Origin: Fusobacteriaceae bacterium
Lineage (GTDB): Bacteria; Fusobacteriota; Fusobacteriia; Fusobacteriales; Fusobacteriaceae
Direction of reading: 5' to 3'
Assembly (NCBI GenBank): GCA_030625925.1
Contig: DAOUPY010000111.1
Location: 1-5,884 of the forward strand
DNA length: 5,884 nucleotides
In this document: positions 1 through 5,849 of the stretch, in pieces
Layout: each line of letters starts with the position of its first letter
How positions within the stretch are numbered: position 1 is the first letter of the stretch
Notes under the pieces: generated by a model
Told to the model about the DNA's origin: nothing
Databases searched by the model: none
The model's input: only the letters and a program-made list of their open reading frames with translations
Made by a program: the position numbers and the translations under genes

Positions 1-1421
1 TTTAAAAAACCTAACTCTATAAACTTTTCCACGATCTTTGATCCGCCGATTATATTCATGGCATCACGGGAGATAAAGTATTCCATCTTTCCCTGTAATT
101 TTGCCTTACAGTGGGGGTTCATACATTTTAAATTTACCAGCCCTTCTTTTTTTTCTAAGATTGAATCACATACAGGGCAGTTTGCAGGGGGAATTATCTC
201 CTCCTCCGTCCCATCTCTCAGCTCTTTTACAGGTTTTATAACCTGAGGTATTATCTCAGCGGCTTTTTCAATGAATACTGTATCACCAATTTTTATATCT
301 TTTCTGAGAACCTCGTCATAATTATGAAGGCTGGCACGTCTGACCATACTTCCAGATACTTCTACTGCTTCTAATTCCGCCACTGGAGTAACCTTCCCTG
401 TCCTTCCTACCTGCCAAGTTACATCATTTAATTTTGTAGTCACCTGTTTAGCAGGAAATTTATATGAGATAGCCCATCTAGGTGCCTTAGTTGTAGCTCC
501 TAATTCTTCATGCAGGCTAAGGTTATTTACCTTTATTACCAATCCATCGGTCTCGTAATTCAAGTGATTCCTCTCATTTTCCCAGTATTCTATCCTGGTT
601 CCCAAATATTCTATAGTTTCACACAGGTCATATACCTCTGTAGTTTTAAATCCTAACTCTTCCAAGTATTTTATACTGTCAATATGAGTTTCAAATCCCA
701 ACTCTTCACTGTCTGCCAAATAATACACATAGGCATCCAAATTTCTCTGACCTACAATGGCAGCGTCTTTTTGACGGAGGGTCCCACCAGCTGCATTTCT
801 AGGATTAGCAAAGACTTCTTCTCCTGACTCCAATCTTTTTTTATTCAATGATTCAAATTCAGCCAAGGGTAATACAATTTCTCCTCTGACCTCTATAGAT
901 ACACTTTCTTTTAGATATTTAGGGATAGATTTTATCTGCATTATATTTTCAGTTACATCCTCTCCTACTTTCCCGTCTCCACGAGTCACAGCCTGAATTA
1001 AACGGCCATCTTCATAGTGAATACTGATAGATATTCCATCTAATTTTAATTCCAATACATAATCTACCTGTGTATTTTCCTGCTCTATACTGTTTTGATT
1101 TAAAATTCTTTTTACCCTTTTATCAAAATCTTCTAAATCTCCTAAATTATAGGTATTAGATAAACTCAGCATTGGTTTTTTATGGGTAACTTTTGTAAAT
1201 TTAGTATCTTTTAACCCTCCTCCTACAACTACTGTAGGAGAATTTTCCGCCTTGTATTCAGGGTTTTCTGCCTCTAATTTTTCTAATTTTTTTAATAATC
1301 TATCATATTCTACATCTGAGACTAAACTTTCGTTTTTTTCATAGTAGTAGTAGTTATGTTTATGCAATTCTTCCCTTATTTTTTCTATCTCTACTTTTAT
1401 ATTTTTTTCATCTTTTATCAT
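1..1421 (-). CDS. ligA: NAD-dependent DNA ligase LigA, N-terminal 473 codons (3' end outside window)
   Basis: Seals nicks between 3'-OH and 5'-phosphate DNA ends using NAD+, through an enzyme-AMP intermediate, in replication and repair. The reading frame is open from the ATG at 1421 to the left edge. Visible in order: the Ia domain that binds NMN (residues about 1-70, with HNYYYYEKN and SDVEYDRL); the adenylation domain with ELKLDG, where K126 is the AMP-accepting lysine (codon 1044-1046), R147 in TRGDG, E181 in VRGEI, FANPRNAAGGTLRQ, K297 in DGLVIKVN and K321 in YKFPA; the OB fold starting at QVGRTGKVTPVAELE; a Cys4 zinc finger (C415, C418, C433, C438); and the start of the helix-hairpin-helix region after FISRDAMNI. 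LigA is usually about 670 residues, so roughly 200 (rest of HhH and BRCT) lie beyond position 1. The ATG at 1421 is chosen because GAGGAG (1429-1434) sits 7 bases upstream; the TTG just before it is closer than ideal. Every expected catalytic residue in view is present and no frameshift was found. Confidence 0.97.
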   Translation of the reverse strand, partial: MIKDEKNIKVEIEKIREELHKHNYYYYEKNESLVSDVEYDRLLKKLEKLEAENPEYKAENSPTVVVGGGLKDTKFTKVTHKKPMLSLSNTYNLGDLEDFDKRVKRILNQNSIEQENTQVDYVLELKLDGISISIHYEDGRLIQAVTRGDGKVGEDVTENIMQIKSIPKYLKESVSIEVRGEIVLPLAEFESLNKKRLESGEEVFANPRNAAGGTLRQKDAAIVGQRNLDAYVYYLADSEELGFETHIDSIKYLEELGFKTTEVYDLCETIEYLGTRIEYWENERNHLNYETDGLVIKVNNLSLHEELGATTKAPRWAISYKFPAKQVTTKLNDVTWQVGRTGKVTPVAELEAVEVSGSMVRRASLHNYDEVLRKDIKIGDTVFIEKAAEIIPQVIKPVKELRDGTEEEIIPPANCPVCDSILEKKEGLVNLKCMNPHCKAKLQGKMEYFISRDAMNIIGGSKIVEKFIELGFL

Positions 1422-1428
1422 CAATCTT

Positions 1429-1434
1429 CTCCTC
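1429..1434 (-). promoter_or_regulatory. Ribosome binding site of ligA
   Basis: GAGGAG on the minus strand, 7 bases before the ATG at 1421. This spacing favours that ATG over the in-frame TTG at 1424, which would leave only 4 bases. Confidence 0.8.
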
Positions 1435-1455
1435 AAAACATCTTTTTTATACCAA

Positions 1456-1484
1456 ATTATATCATAAAATTTGAACACTCGACA
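1456..1484 (-). promoter_or_regulatory. ligA: Candidate sigma-70-type promoter of ligA (extended -10)
   Basis: On the minus strand TGATATAAT (1464 down to 1456) is a perfect -10 with the TGn extension. The hexamer 17 bases upstream, TGTCGA (1484-1479), is a poor -35, as is often seen with extended -10 promoters. Transcription would start near 1449 and give a leader of about 28 bases that contains the GAGGAG site. No operator-like repeat is seen at it. Confidence 0.6.
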
Positions 1485-1540
1485 TAGATTTATCAAAATT
1501 AAGATTAGACCTCCACAGAAGTTTTTCTTTAATTTTTCTT

Positions 1541-1615
1541 TACCGCGAATTACGCTAATACTCACTAATAAAAACTTTCAACGCAGAGACTCAGAGATCA
1601 CTGAGCTTCCCAGAG
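1541..1615. repeat. Degenerate short tandem repeats, two adjoining modules
   Basis: Module A (1541-1570) divides into three related 10-base units: TACCGCGAAT, TACGCTAATA, CTCACTAATA. After AAAACTTTCA, module B (1581-1615) divides into four units of 8-10 bases ending in AGAG or TGAG: ACGCAGAG, ACTCAGAG, ATCACTGAG, CTTCCCAGAG. Within B, CTCAG (1590-1594) and CTGAG (1601-1605) can form a small hairpin. From memory, similar CGCGAATTACG-type and CGCAGAGACNCAGAG-type sequences occur between genes in several bacterial phyla; that is recollection, not a search result. No function is assigned. Confidence 0.5.
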
Positions 1616-1703
1616 TTAAATCTTTTCTCCTTGGTTAGAAGCTTCTTTTAAATTTAAATTCCTTTTTTTATATGTTATCCTAACTTCTCTGTAAATTTCC
1701 TAC

Positions 1704-1780
1704 TAAGTCGTACAACAGAATAAGTTCCGCAGTGAAGCGAGGACTGCAGCTGTAAAAAGACGTACATTATCTCTGACTTA
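1704..1780. repeat. Nested inverted repeats, possible folded element
   Basis: Four short complementary pairs nest inside one another: TAAGTC (1704-1709) with GACTTA (1775-1780); GTAC (1710-1713) with GTAC (1762-1765); ACAG (1715-1718) with CTGT (1750-1753); and GCAGT (1729-1733) with ACTGC (1743-1747), which encloses the 9-base loop GAAGCGAGG. The arms are short and separated by bulges, so chance pairing is possible. The apex is unusually GC-rich for this gap. It could be part of a repeat element or a small structured RNA; no known family was recognised. Confidence 0.3.
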
Positions 1781-1817
1781 CTCCATAACATCATTTAAAA
1801 AAAGTTTGCTTTTCTTT

Positions 1818-1852
1818 GGTTCGTTTCTTTTTCAAATAAAAAGAAATGAACC
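1818..1852. repeat. Long hairpin-forming inverted repeat
   Basis: Left arm 1818-1832 and right arm 1838-1852 are 15 bases each, with a 5-base loop (CAAAT). Fourteen pairs are Watson-Crick. The remaining one, 1823/1847, is G-T, which becomes a G-U wobble in plus-strand RNA but C-A on the other strand. No T-run follows on either side, so it does not look like a factor-independent terminator. It lies between genes that both read away from it, which also argues against a terminator role. Confidence 0.55.
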
Positions 1853-2044
1853 CGTATTAAAGATGGAATCTTTAGACCCCTCTATGTCATGAAGCACTTC
1901 TAACTTTTCCCTTCCACATCAAAAGAAGAATATAAACCTTCTAAATTTTCTTTAGATCTTTTTTTTGCATCAAAATAAAAAGTTTTAGTTATTTTCGATT
2001 AATTTTTTCCACCTCATTGTTCGTTTTCAGTTATAAGTTAACCC

Positions 2045-2073
2045 TTGTTATTTCATGATTTAAATGGTAATAT
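2045..2073 (+). promoter_or_regulatory. Candidate promoter of the pyrophosphatase gene
   Basis: TTGTTA (2045-2050) is followed after 17 bases by TAATAT (2068-2073), preceded by TGG, which gives an extended -10. Each hexamer matches consensus at four of six positions. It would give a leader of about 93 bases. The region is so AT-rich that other -10-like hexamers occur, including TATAAA at 2123-2128, so the assignment is tentative. Confidence 0.3.
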
Positions 2074-2160
2074 AGTTAGGTTAAAAAAATATATATACAC
2101 AGTTAAATTAAGAGTTTCTATCTATAAATAGACAAGGTCTCTGATATTTCACTATAATTT

Positions 2161-2167
2161 AGGAGGT
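2161..2167 (+). promoter_or_regulatory. Ribosome binding site of the pyrophosphatase gene
   Basis: AGGAGGT, a full-length anti-16S match, ends 5 bases before the ATG at 2173 and fixes that start. Confidence 0.85.
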
Positions 2168-2172
2168 CAACA

Positions 2173-3789
2173 ATGAAGGACAAGGTTTTAATTTTTGGAC
2201 ATAAAAATCCAGATACAGACTCCATATGTTCAGCTATTGCATATTCTAACCTTAAGGAGCAATTAGGACTTAATACCAAAGCTGTCAGACTAGGAGAACT
2301 AAACAAGGAAACTGAATTTATTTTAAATCATTTTAATGTAGCCACGCCACAGCTGCTTACTACTATAAAACCACAGGTAAAAGATCTGACTAAGGTCGAA
2401 AAGGAATTAATAAAGGAAACTGACTCTATCCAAAAAGCATTGGAGATCATGACTACTGAAAATTATTCAAGTTTACCCGTTGTAAATAAAAACAATAAAT
2501 TAGAAAATATGATCCATATATCGGAGATTGCAAATGCATATTTAGAGATGAGTACCAGAGATATCTTCTTTGATTATGAAACAACTTTTGAAAATGTTTG
2601 GGAGACTTTAAAAGACGATGCTGTTGTTCTGAGTGGAGTATATCCTACAGGGAAGATCGAGGGGAGATTGAGAGGTGTTTCTGAATTAGCTAAAATTTCT
2701 GAAGGAGATGTAGTTATCACTACTCTTTTTTCCGGGCATATCAAAAATGCTGAAAAAGCTGGAGCAAAAATCATATTTTTATGTGTAGATAAACACGATG
2801 AGATCCCTGATTATGGTATAAACATACCACTCATTAGAGTTAATAAGGGGATTTTTAAAACATTTAAGATGATTTCTCAATCGGTACCTGTAAAGGCTAT
2901 CTTAAAACATAAAAACTTTTTCCATTTTAAAACTACTGATTTTATAGAAGATATCCAAGATATCATGAGGGATTCTTCTCAAACCAACTTCCCAGTTGTA
3001 AATGAAGATGGAACTATATTCTCTACCATCAGGTCTAAGCATATTATGAATTTCGGGAAAAACGAAGTTATCTTAGTAGATCACAATGAGAACTCTCAAT
3101 CAGTAGATGGAATTGAAACTGCTAAAATATTGGAGATAGTAGATCATCATAAATTTGGAAATTTTGAGACTTCTGAGCCGCTCATGATTAGAGCTGCTGC
3201 TGTTGGTTGTACTTGTACAATAATTTACGGGTTGTTTAAAGAGGAAGGACTCAATCCCGATAAAACTATCGCTGGGCTTATGCTGAGTGCTATCTTATCA
3301 GATACATTGATATTCAAATCTCCTACTTGTACACCAAAAGATGTAGAAGCTGCCAAAGAATTAGCTGTCATTGCAGATCTTAATTATGAAAAATACGGAA
3401 TGGAGATGCTTATTGCAGGAACTTCTTTGGGAGATAAAACCCCTGATGAGATTATAACTATGGATATGAAAGAATTTTCTATGGGTAAATTTCAGACTGC
3501 TGTGGCACAGATAAATACCGTTGATATAGATGGATTATTAGCTAATAGAGAAAATTTGGAATCTGCTATGAATGAGAGAATAGAAAAAAATAACTATGAC
3601 TTATTCCTACTTGTTATGACCGATATAGTGAATAACGGTTCTAAAATTCTGGCATTGGGAAATTCTACTGAATTAGTAGAAAAAGGATTTAATGTAAAAT
3701 TAGAAGCTGGGACTGTCTGGTTAGATGACGTAGTTTCAAGAAAAAAACAAATTGTTCCTTTCCTTATGGCTGCCAGCCAGGGAATGTAA
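2173..3789 (+). CDS. ppaC: Family II manganese-dependent inorganic pyrophosphatase with CBS-DRTGG-CBS insert
   Basis: Cytoplasmic enzyme that hydrolyses pyrophosphate to two phosphates, pulling PPi-releasing biosynthesis forward. The 538 residues fit the CBS-containing subtype; the plain family II enzymes are about 310. The DHH domain opens with GHKNPDTDS (metal ligands H10, D14, D16), is interrupted by the insert, and resumes with LVDHNE (D303, H304) and IVDHHKFGN (D324, H325, H326), then LSDT (D377). The C-terminal DHHA2 domain carries SRKKQ (S522, R523, K524), the substrate-binding motif. The insert is CBS1 (about 65-125), a DRTGG-like domain (about 130-240) and CBS2 (about 240-295). In this family the CBS pair binds adenine nucleotides, AMP/ADP inhibiting and ATP or diadenosine polyphosphates activating. 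Here the usual GDR-type signature after the GDVVI strand is replaced by TTLFSG (183-188), so the regulatory insert looks diverged although catalysis should be intact. Monocistronic by context: a long gap upstream and a strong terminator downstream. Confidence 0.95.
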   Translation: MKDKVLIFGHKNPDTDSICSAIAYSNLKEQLGLNTKAVRLGELNKETEFILNHFNVATPQLLTTIKPQVKDLTKVEKELIKETDSIQKALEIMTTENYSSLPVVNKNNKLENMIHISEIANAYLEMSTRDIFFDYETTFENVWETLKDDAVVLSGVYPTGKIEGRLRGVSELAKISEGDVVITTLFSGHIKNAEKAGAKIIFLCVDKHDEIPDYGINIPLIRVNKGIFKTFKMISQSVPVKAILKHKNFFHFKTTDFIEDIQDIMRDSSQTNFPVVNEDGTIFSTIRSKHIMNFGKNEVILVDHNENSQSVDGIETAKILEIVDHHKFGNFETSEPLMIRAAAVGCTCTIIYGLFKEEGLNPDKTIAGLMLSAILSDTLIFKSPTCTPKDVEAAKELAVIADLNYEKYGMEMLIAGTSLGDKTPDEIITMDMKEFSMGKFQTAVAQINTVDIDGLLANRENLESAMNERIEKNNYDLFLLVMTDIVNNGSKILALGNSTELVEKGFNVKLEAGTVWLDDVVSRKKQIVPFLMAASQGM

Positions 3790-3794
3790 GGTAT

Positions 3795-3840
3795 AAAATC
3801 AAAGGGAGTTTGCTAAAATAGCAAACTCCCTTTGATTTTT
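3795..3840 (+). terminator. Factor-independent terminator after the pyrophosphatase gene
   Basis: Perfect 20-bp stem (3795-3814 with 3820-3839), 5-base loop AAAAT. The AAAATC/GATTTT base of the stem supplies a T-run that continues through 3840 and into TATATCTT. It begins 5 bases after the TAA at 3787-3789. The mirror image also has four Ts on the minus strand, but no minus-strand gene would use it. Confidence 0.93.
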
Positions 3841-3845
3841 TATAT

Positions 3846-3875
3846 CTTACAATATTTTTAAAATTATTTTATAAT
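3846..3875 (+). promoter_or_regulatory. Candidate promoter for the permease remnant and deaminase
   Basis: CTTACA (3846-3851, four of six matches to TTGACA) and a perfect TATAAT (3870-3875) are separated by 18 bases, directly after the terminator. Transcription from about 3882 would run through the permease remnant into the deaminase, a leader of about 355 bases. A second TATAAT (3902-3907) and a TATACT (3919-3924) lie downstream with poorer -35 matches. No purine riboswitch was recognised between here and 4237. Confidence 0.3.
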
Positions 3876-3948
3876 AGATAATAGATATTTGATTTTTTAT
3901 TTATAATTATAAAACTAGTATACTAAATTTAAATGGGGGTTTTTCAAA

Positions 3949-4188
3949 TTTGGTAAAGGCGCTGTTAAAAATACAGCAATTATATCCATGAATAAAGGAG
4001 TCCAAAAAATAATATTTTTGATCACTGGGTTGTTAATCTTATTAACAAGTATTTCACCTAAATTAGCAGGAATTCTAATAACTATATCTAATACTGTTAT
4101 TGGCGGAGCAACACTGGTTGTGTTTGGAATGATGGCTATGGCTTTAATACTTCAAGGAATTTTTAAATTTTTTGATAATAAAAAGTAA
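3949..4188 (+). pseudogene. Remnant of an NCS2-family (xanthine/uracil-type) permease
   Basis: The frame is open from 3919 to the TAA at 4186-4188. Its protein reads like a late part of a nucleobase-cation symporter-2 permease: NTAIISMNKGVQKIIFL, then a hydrophobic segment (LITGLLILLTSI), SPKLAGILITI and VIGGATLVVFGMM, which match the family pattern of a fairly conserved IPxPVxGG...FGM stretch. Whole NCS2 carriers have about 430 residues and 14 helices; only about 80 remain, most of the protein before them is absent, and the tail jumps straight to a short basic end (FKFFDNKK). Both family prolines of IPxPV are replaced (ISNTV). The only in-frame ATG (3988) has no ribosome site and lies inside the homologous stretch. 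I therefore call it decayed, though a 66-residue two-helix membrane peptide from 3988 cannot be excluded. It lies 48 bases before the deaminase gene, same strand, which fits a former purine uptake partner. Confidence 0.7.
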
Positions 4189-4221
4189 AAAAACATATCT
4201 TTAATGAAAATATATAAATAT

Positions 4222-4227
4222 AGGAGG
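4222..4227 (+). promoter_or_regulatory. Ribosome binding site of the deaminase gene
   Basis: AGGAGG lies 9 bases before the ATG at 4237. It supports independent translation of the deaminase whatever happened to the upstream permease. Confidence 0.8.
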
Positions 4228-4236
4228 ATTTGAATA

Positions 4237-5601
4237 ATGAATAATACATTATTTATAAAAAATGCAAAAGCAGTAATAACTTGTGATTCAAATGATAAAG
4301 TCTTTGAAGGAGTTAATATCTTTATTGAGAATGGGGTGATAAAAGATATAAGCAAAAAAACTTATGAAGCTAACAAAACAATTGATGCAGCGAATATGAT
4401 AATATATCCAGGTCTCATAAATACCCATCATCATTTATACCAAATTTTTACTAGAAATTTACCCGAAGTACAAAATATGGAATTATTTCCTTGGTTACTT
4501 CACTTATATGAAATTTGGAAAAATTTAGATTCCGATACTATCAGGTATAGTTCTTTAGTAGGAATGGGTGAACTTTTAAAAACAGGTTGTACCACTTGTT
4601 TCGATCATCACTATGTGTTTCCAAATACTGTTGGGAACAACCTTATCGATGTTCAGTTTGAAGCCGCAACTGATTTAGGAATAAGAATGCACTGTTCTAG
4701 AGGAAGTATGTCATTAAGTAAAAAAGATGGAGGTTTACCACCTGATACAGTAGTTCAAACTGTAGATGAAATCTTAGAAGATTCAGAAAGGCTTATTAAG
4801 AAATATCATGATTCAGGAAGATATTCTATGAGACAAGTAGCCTTAGCTCCTTGCTCTCCATTCAGTGTCACAAGTGAATTAATGGAAAAATCAGCTATAC
4901 TTGCAAGAAAATATGGTGTTAGATTACATACACATTTATGCGAAACTATCGATGAGGAAAACTTTACTATTGAAAAGTTTGAAATGAGACCTCTTGAGTA
5001 TATGGAAAGTCTTGGGTGGATTGGAGACGATGTTTGGTTTGCTCACGGTATCCATTTCAACGATGAAGAGTTAGAGCTGCTAGCTAGAACTAAAACAGGG
5101 ATTGCTCATTGTCCTATCTCAAATATGAAGTTATCATCAGGAATTGCCAGAGTTTCTGAAATGAAAAAAATGGGTATACCTGTAGGCTTAGGTGTTGATG
5201 GAAGTGCAAGTAATGATGGTTCTAATATTCTAGAAGAAATAAGAGTAGCTTTCTTACTTCAAAGACTCAAATATAGTAATAAATCCATTAACGGATATGA
5301 CATTTTAAAATTAGCAACTAATGGTGGTGCTGAAGTATTGGGAAGACAACATGACTTAGGTTCTCTTGAGATAGATAAAGCTGCAGATTTATTTATAATC
5401 GACTCGACTAGAATGGAATTAGTAGGAGCTCAATATGATTATAAAGCTATGCTTGGAACTATTGGAGTAAAAGGTAATGTTGACTATACTGTAGTTAATG
5501 GTCAAGTTGTTGTTGAAAATGGTTGTTTAGTTAATATTAATGAAGAAGAAGTTGCTAAAAAAGCTAACACTCTTGTTGAAAAATTAAATTTATCTAATTA
5601 G
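4237..5601 (+). CDS. 8-oxoguanine deaminase (amidohydrolase superfamily)
   Basis: Cytoplasmic zinc hydrolase expected to deaminate 8-oxoguanine to uric acid and ammonia; related enzymes of this clade act on other aminated heterocycles such as cytosine, guanine or hydroxyatrazine. The 454 residues are the usual full length. Visible: an N-terminal beta-sandwich strand set (1-55); PGLINTHHHLYQ with metal ligands H64 and H66; GCTTCFDHHYVFPN; RGSMSLSKKDGGLPPD (155-170), a stretch typical of the 8-oxoguanine deaminase group; LAPCSPFSVT (203-212); HTHLCET with metal ligand H233 and catalytic E236; FAHGIH with H270; CPISNMKLSSG; and GLGVDGSASND with metal-binding D321. The C-terminal strands (KAADLFIID, VDYTVVNGQVVVENG) close the sandwich. 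All active-site residues are kept. The ATG is set by AGGAGG at 4222-4227. The permease remnant just upstream supports a purine-salvage role. Substrate choice is inferred from motif resemblance; a guanine or hydroxyatrazine-like substrate is the main alternative. Confidence 0.88.
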   Translation: MNNTLFIKNAKAVITCDSNDKVFEGVNIFIENGVIKDISKKTYEANKTIDAANMIIYPGLINTHHHLYQIFTRNLPEVQNMELFPWLLHLYEIWKNLDSDTIRYSSLVGMGELLKTGCTTCFDHHYVFPNTVGNNLIDVQFEAATDLGIRMHCSRGSMSLSKKDGGLPPDTVVQTVDEILEDSERLIKKYHDSGRYSMRQVALAPCSPFSVTSELMEKSAILARKYGVRLHTHLCETIDEENFTIEKFEMRPLEYMESLGWIGDDVWFAHGIHFNDEELELLARTKTGIAHCPISNMKLSSGIARVSEMKKMGIPVGLGVDGSASNDGSNILEEIRVAFLLQRLKYSNKSINGYDILKLATNGGAEVLGRQHDLGSLEIDKAADLFIIDSTRMELVGAQYDYKAMLGTIGVKGNVDYTVVNGQVVVENGCLVNINEEEVAKKANTLVEKLNLSN

Positions 5602-5766
5602 ATTAGAAGGTGGTAGGTAATGGGTTAATTCCTTCAGAAGAAAATTGGCGAAAACTCCTAACACTTGATCTCAGTTTCTCTGAGTATTTCGTTCTCATTT
5701 TTTATCTAGATTCATAACAACAATATAGAGCTGCTTCGTTAAGAATTTTTTTCTTCTTTCTACCAT
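5602..5766. other. Non-coding spacer with repeat-like sequence
   Basis: No supported gene. A minus-strand frame of 23 codons begins at 5765, but it lacks a convincing ribosome site and overlaps the base of the adjacent hairpin, so I regard it as chance. The stretch includes the diverged repeat copy at 5651-5684 and a T-run at 5697-5703. No terminator of standard form directly follows the deaminase stop codon. Confidence 0.5.
5651..5684 (+). repeat. Diverged partial copy of the 1571-1605 repeat
   Basis: Aligned by eye to 1571-1605 with one gap in the loop, about 20 of 35 positions agree: AAAACT at the start, AAC in the middle, and the hairpin arms CTCAG (5670-5674) and CTGAG (5680-5684). The loop is TTTCT here and AGATCA in the other copy. 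The match is weak but it keeps the same order and spacing in both gaps. No function is assigned. Confidence 0.35.
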
Positions 5767-5819
5767 AAAAAGTCCTCAAAAGTAATATAATTTTAATTTA
5801 TACTAATTTTGAGGACTTT
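5767..5819 (-). terminator. Hairpin terminator between converging genes, stronger on the minus strand
   Basis: Arms 5769-5781 and 5807-5819 pair perfectly over 13 bp. The stem can extend inward through GTA/TAC (5782-5784 with 5801-5803) after a short bulge on the right side. Read on the minus strand the stem is followed by a run of five Ts (5771-5767); on the plus strand only three Ts follow. It therefore best serves the minus-strand gene ending at 5850 and may also stop transcripts leaving the deaminase gene. Confidence 0.75.
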
Positions 5820-5849
5820 ACAAAATATGGAATAGTTTCATTTAAATTT

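Larger units (their letters stand above)
1485..2044. other. Long non-coding, repeat-rich intergenic stretch
   Basis: No reading frame here has a plausible start, ribosome site and protein-like composition; all frames are broken often by stops. The stretch holds degenerate tandem repeats (1541-1615), a nest of inverted repeats (1704-1780) and a long hairpin (1818-1852), each listed separately. Some less AT-rich patches (CCGCGAATTACG, CGCAGTGAAGCGAGG) stand out from the surrounding poly-A/T DNA, which suggests inserted repeat sequence rather than simple spacer. Positions 1860-2040 are AT-rich with no structure I can support. No tRNA, known riboswitch or transposase trace was recognised. Confidence 0.6.

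Noticed and set aside
58..246. Plus-strand open frame of 62 codons
   Set aside because: It lies fully opposite ligA codons, which show the zinc finger and helix-hairpin-helix start on the minus strand; no ribosome site.
1541..1615. CRISPR array
   Set aside because: The units are 8-10 bases, degenerate and without spacers, and no cas gene is present.
1637..1660. Short perfect palindromes AGAAGCTTCT and TTTAAATTTAAA as possible operators
   Set aside because: They lie far from the ligA and pyrophosphatase promoters, and palindromes of this length are expected in AT-rich DNA.
2129..2158. TAGACA and TATAAT spaced by 18 bases before the pyrophosphatase gene, the best consensus match in the area
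   Set aside because: Transcription would start near 2165, inside the AGGAGGT ribosome site, leaving almost no leader. The intact Shine-Dalgarno argues that the true start lies further upstream.
2118..2306. Minus-strand open frame overlapping the start of the pyrophosphatase gene
   Set aside because: Antisense to strongly conserved DHH-motif codons; composition is not protein-like and no ribosome site is present.
2574..2774. Minus-strand open frame inside the pyrophosphatase gene
   Set aside because: Antisense shadow of a well supported gene.
4152..4355. Minus-strand open frame across the permease remnant and deaminase start
   Set aside because: Antisense to the deaminase N-terminus; its hydrophobic look comes from reading AT-rich DNA backwards.
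5694..5765. Minus-strand frame of 23 codons beginning at 5765
   Set aside because: Too short, no clear ribosome site, and its start touches the terminator stem; best explained by chance.
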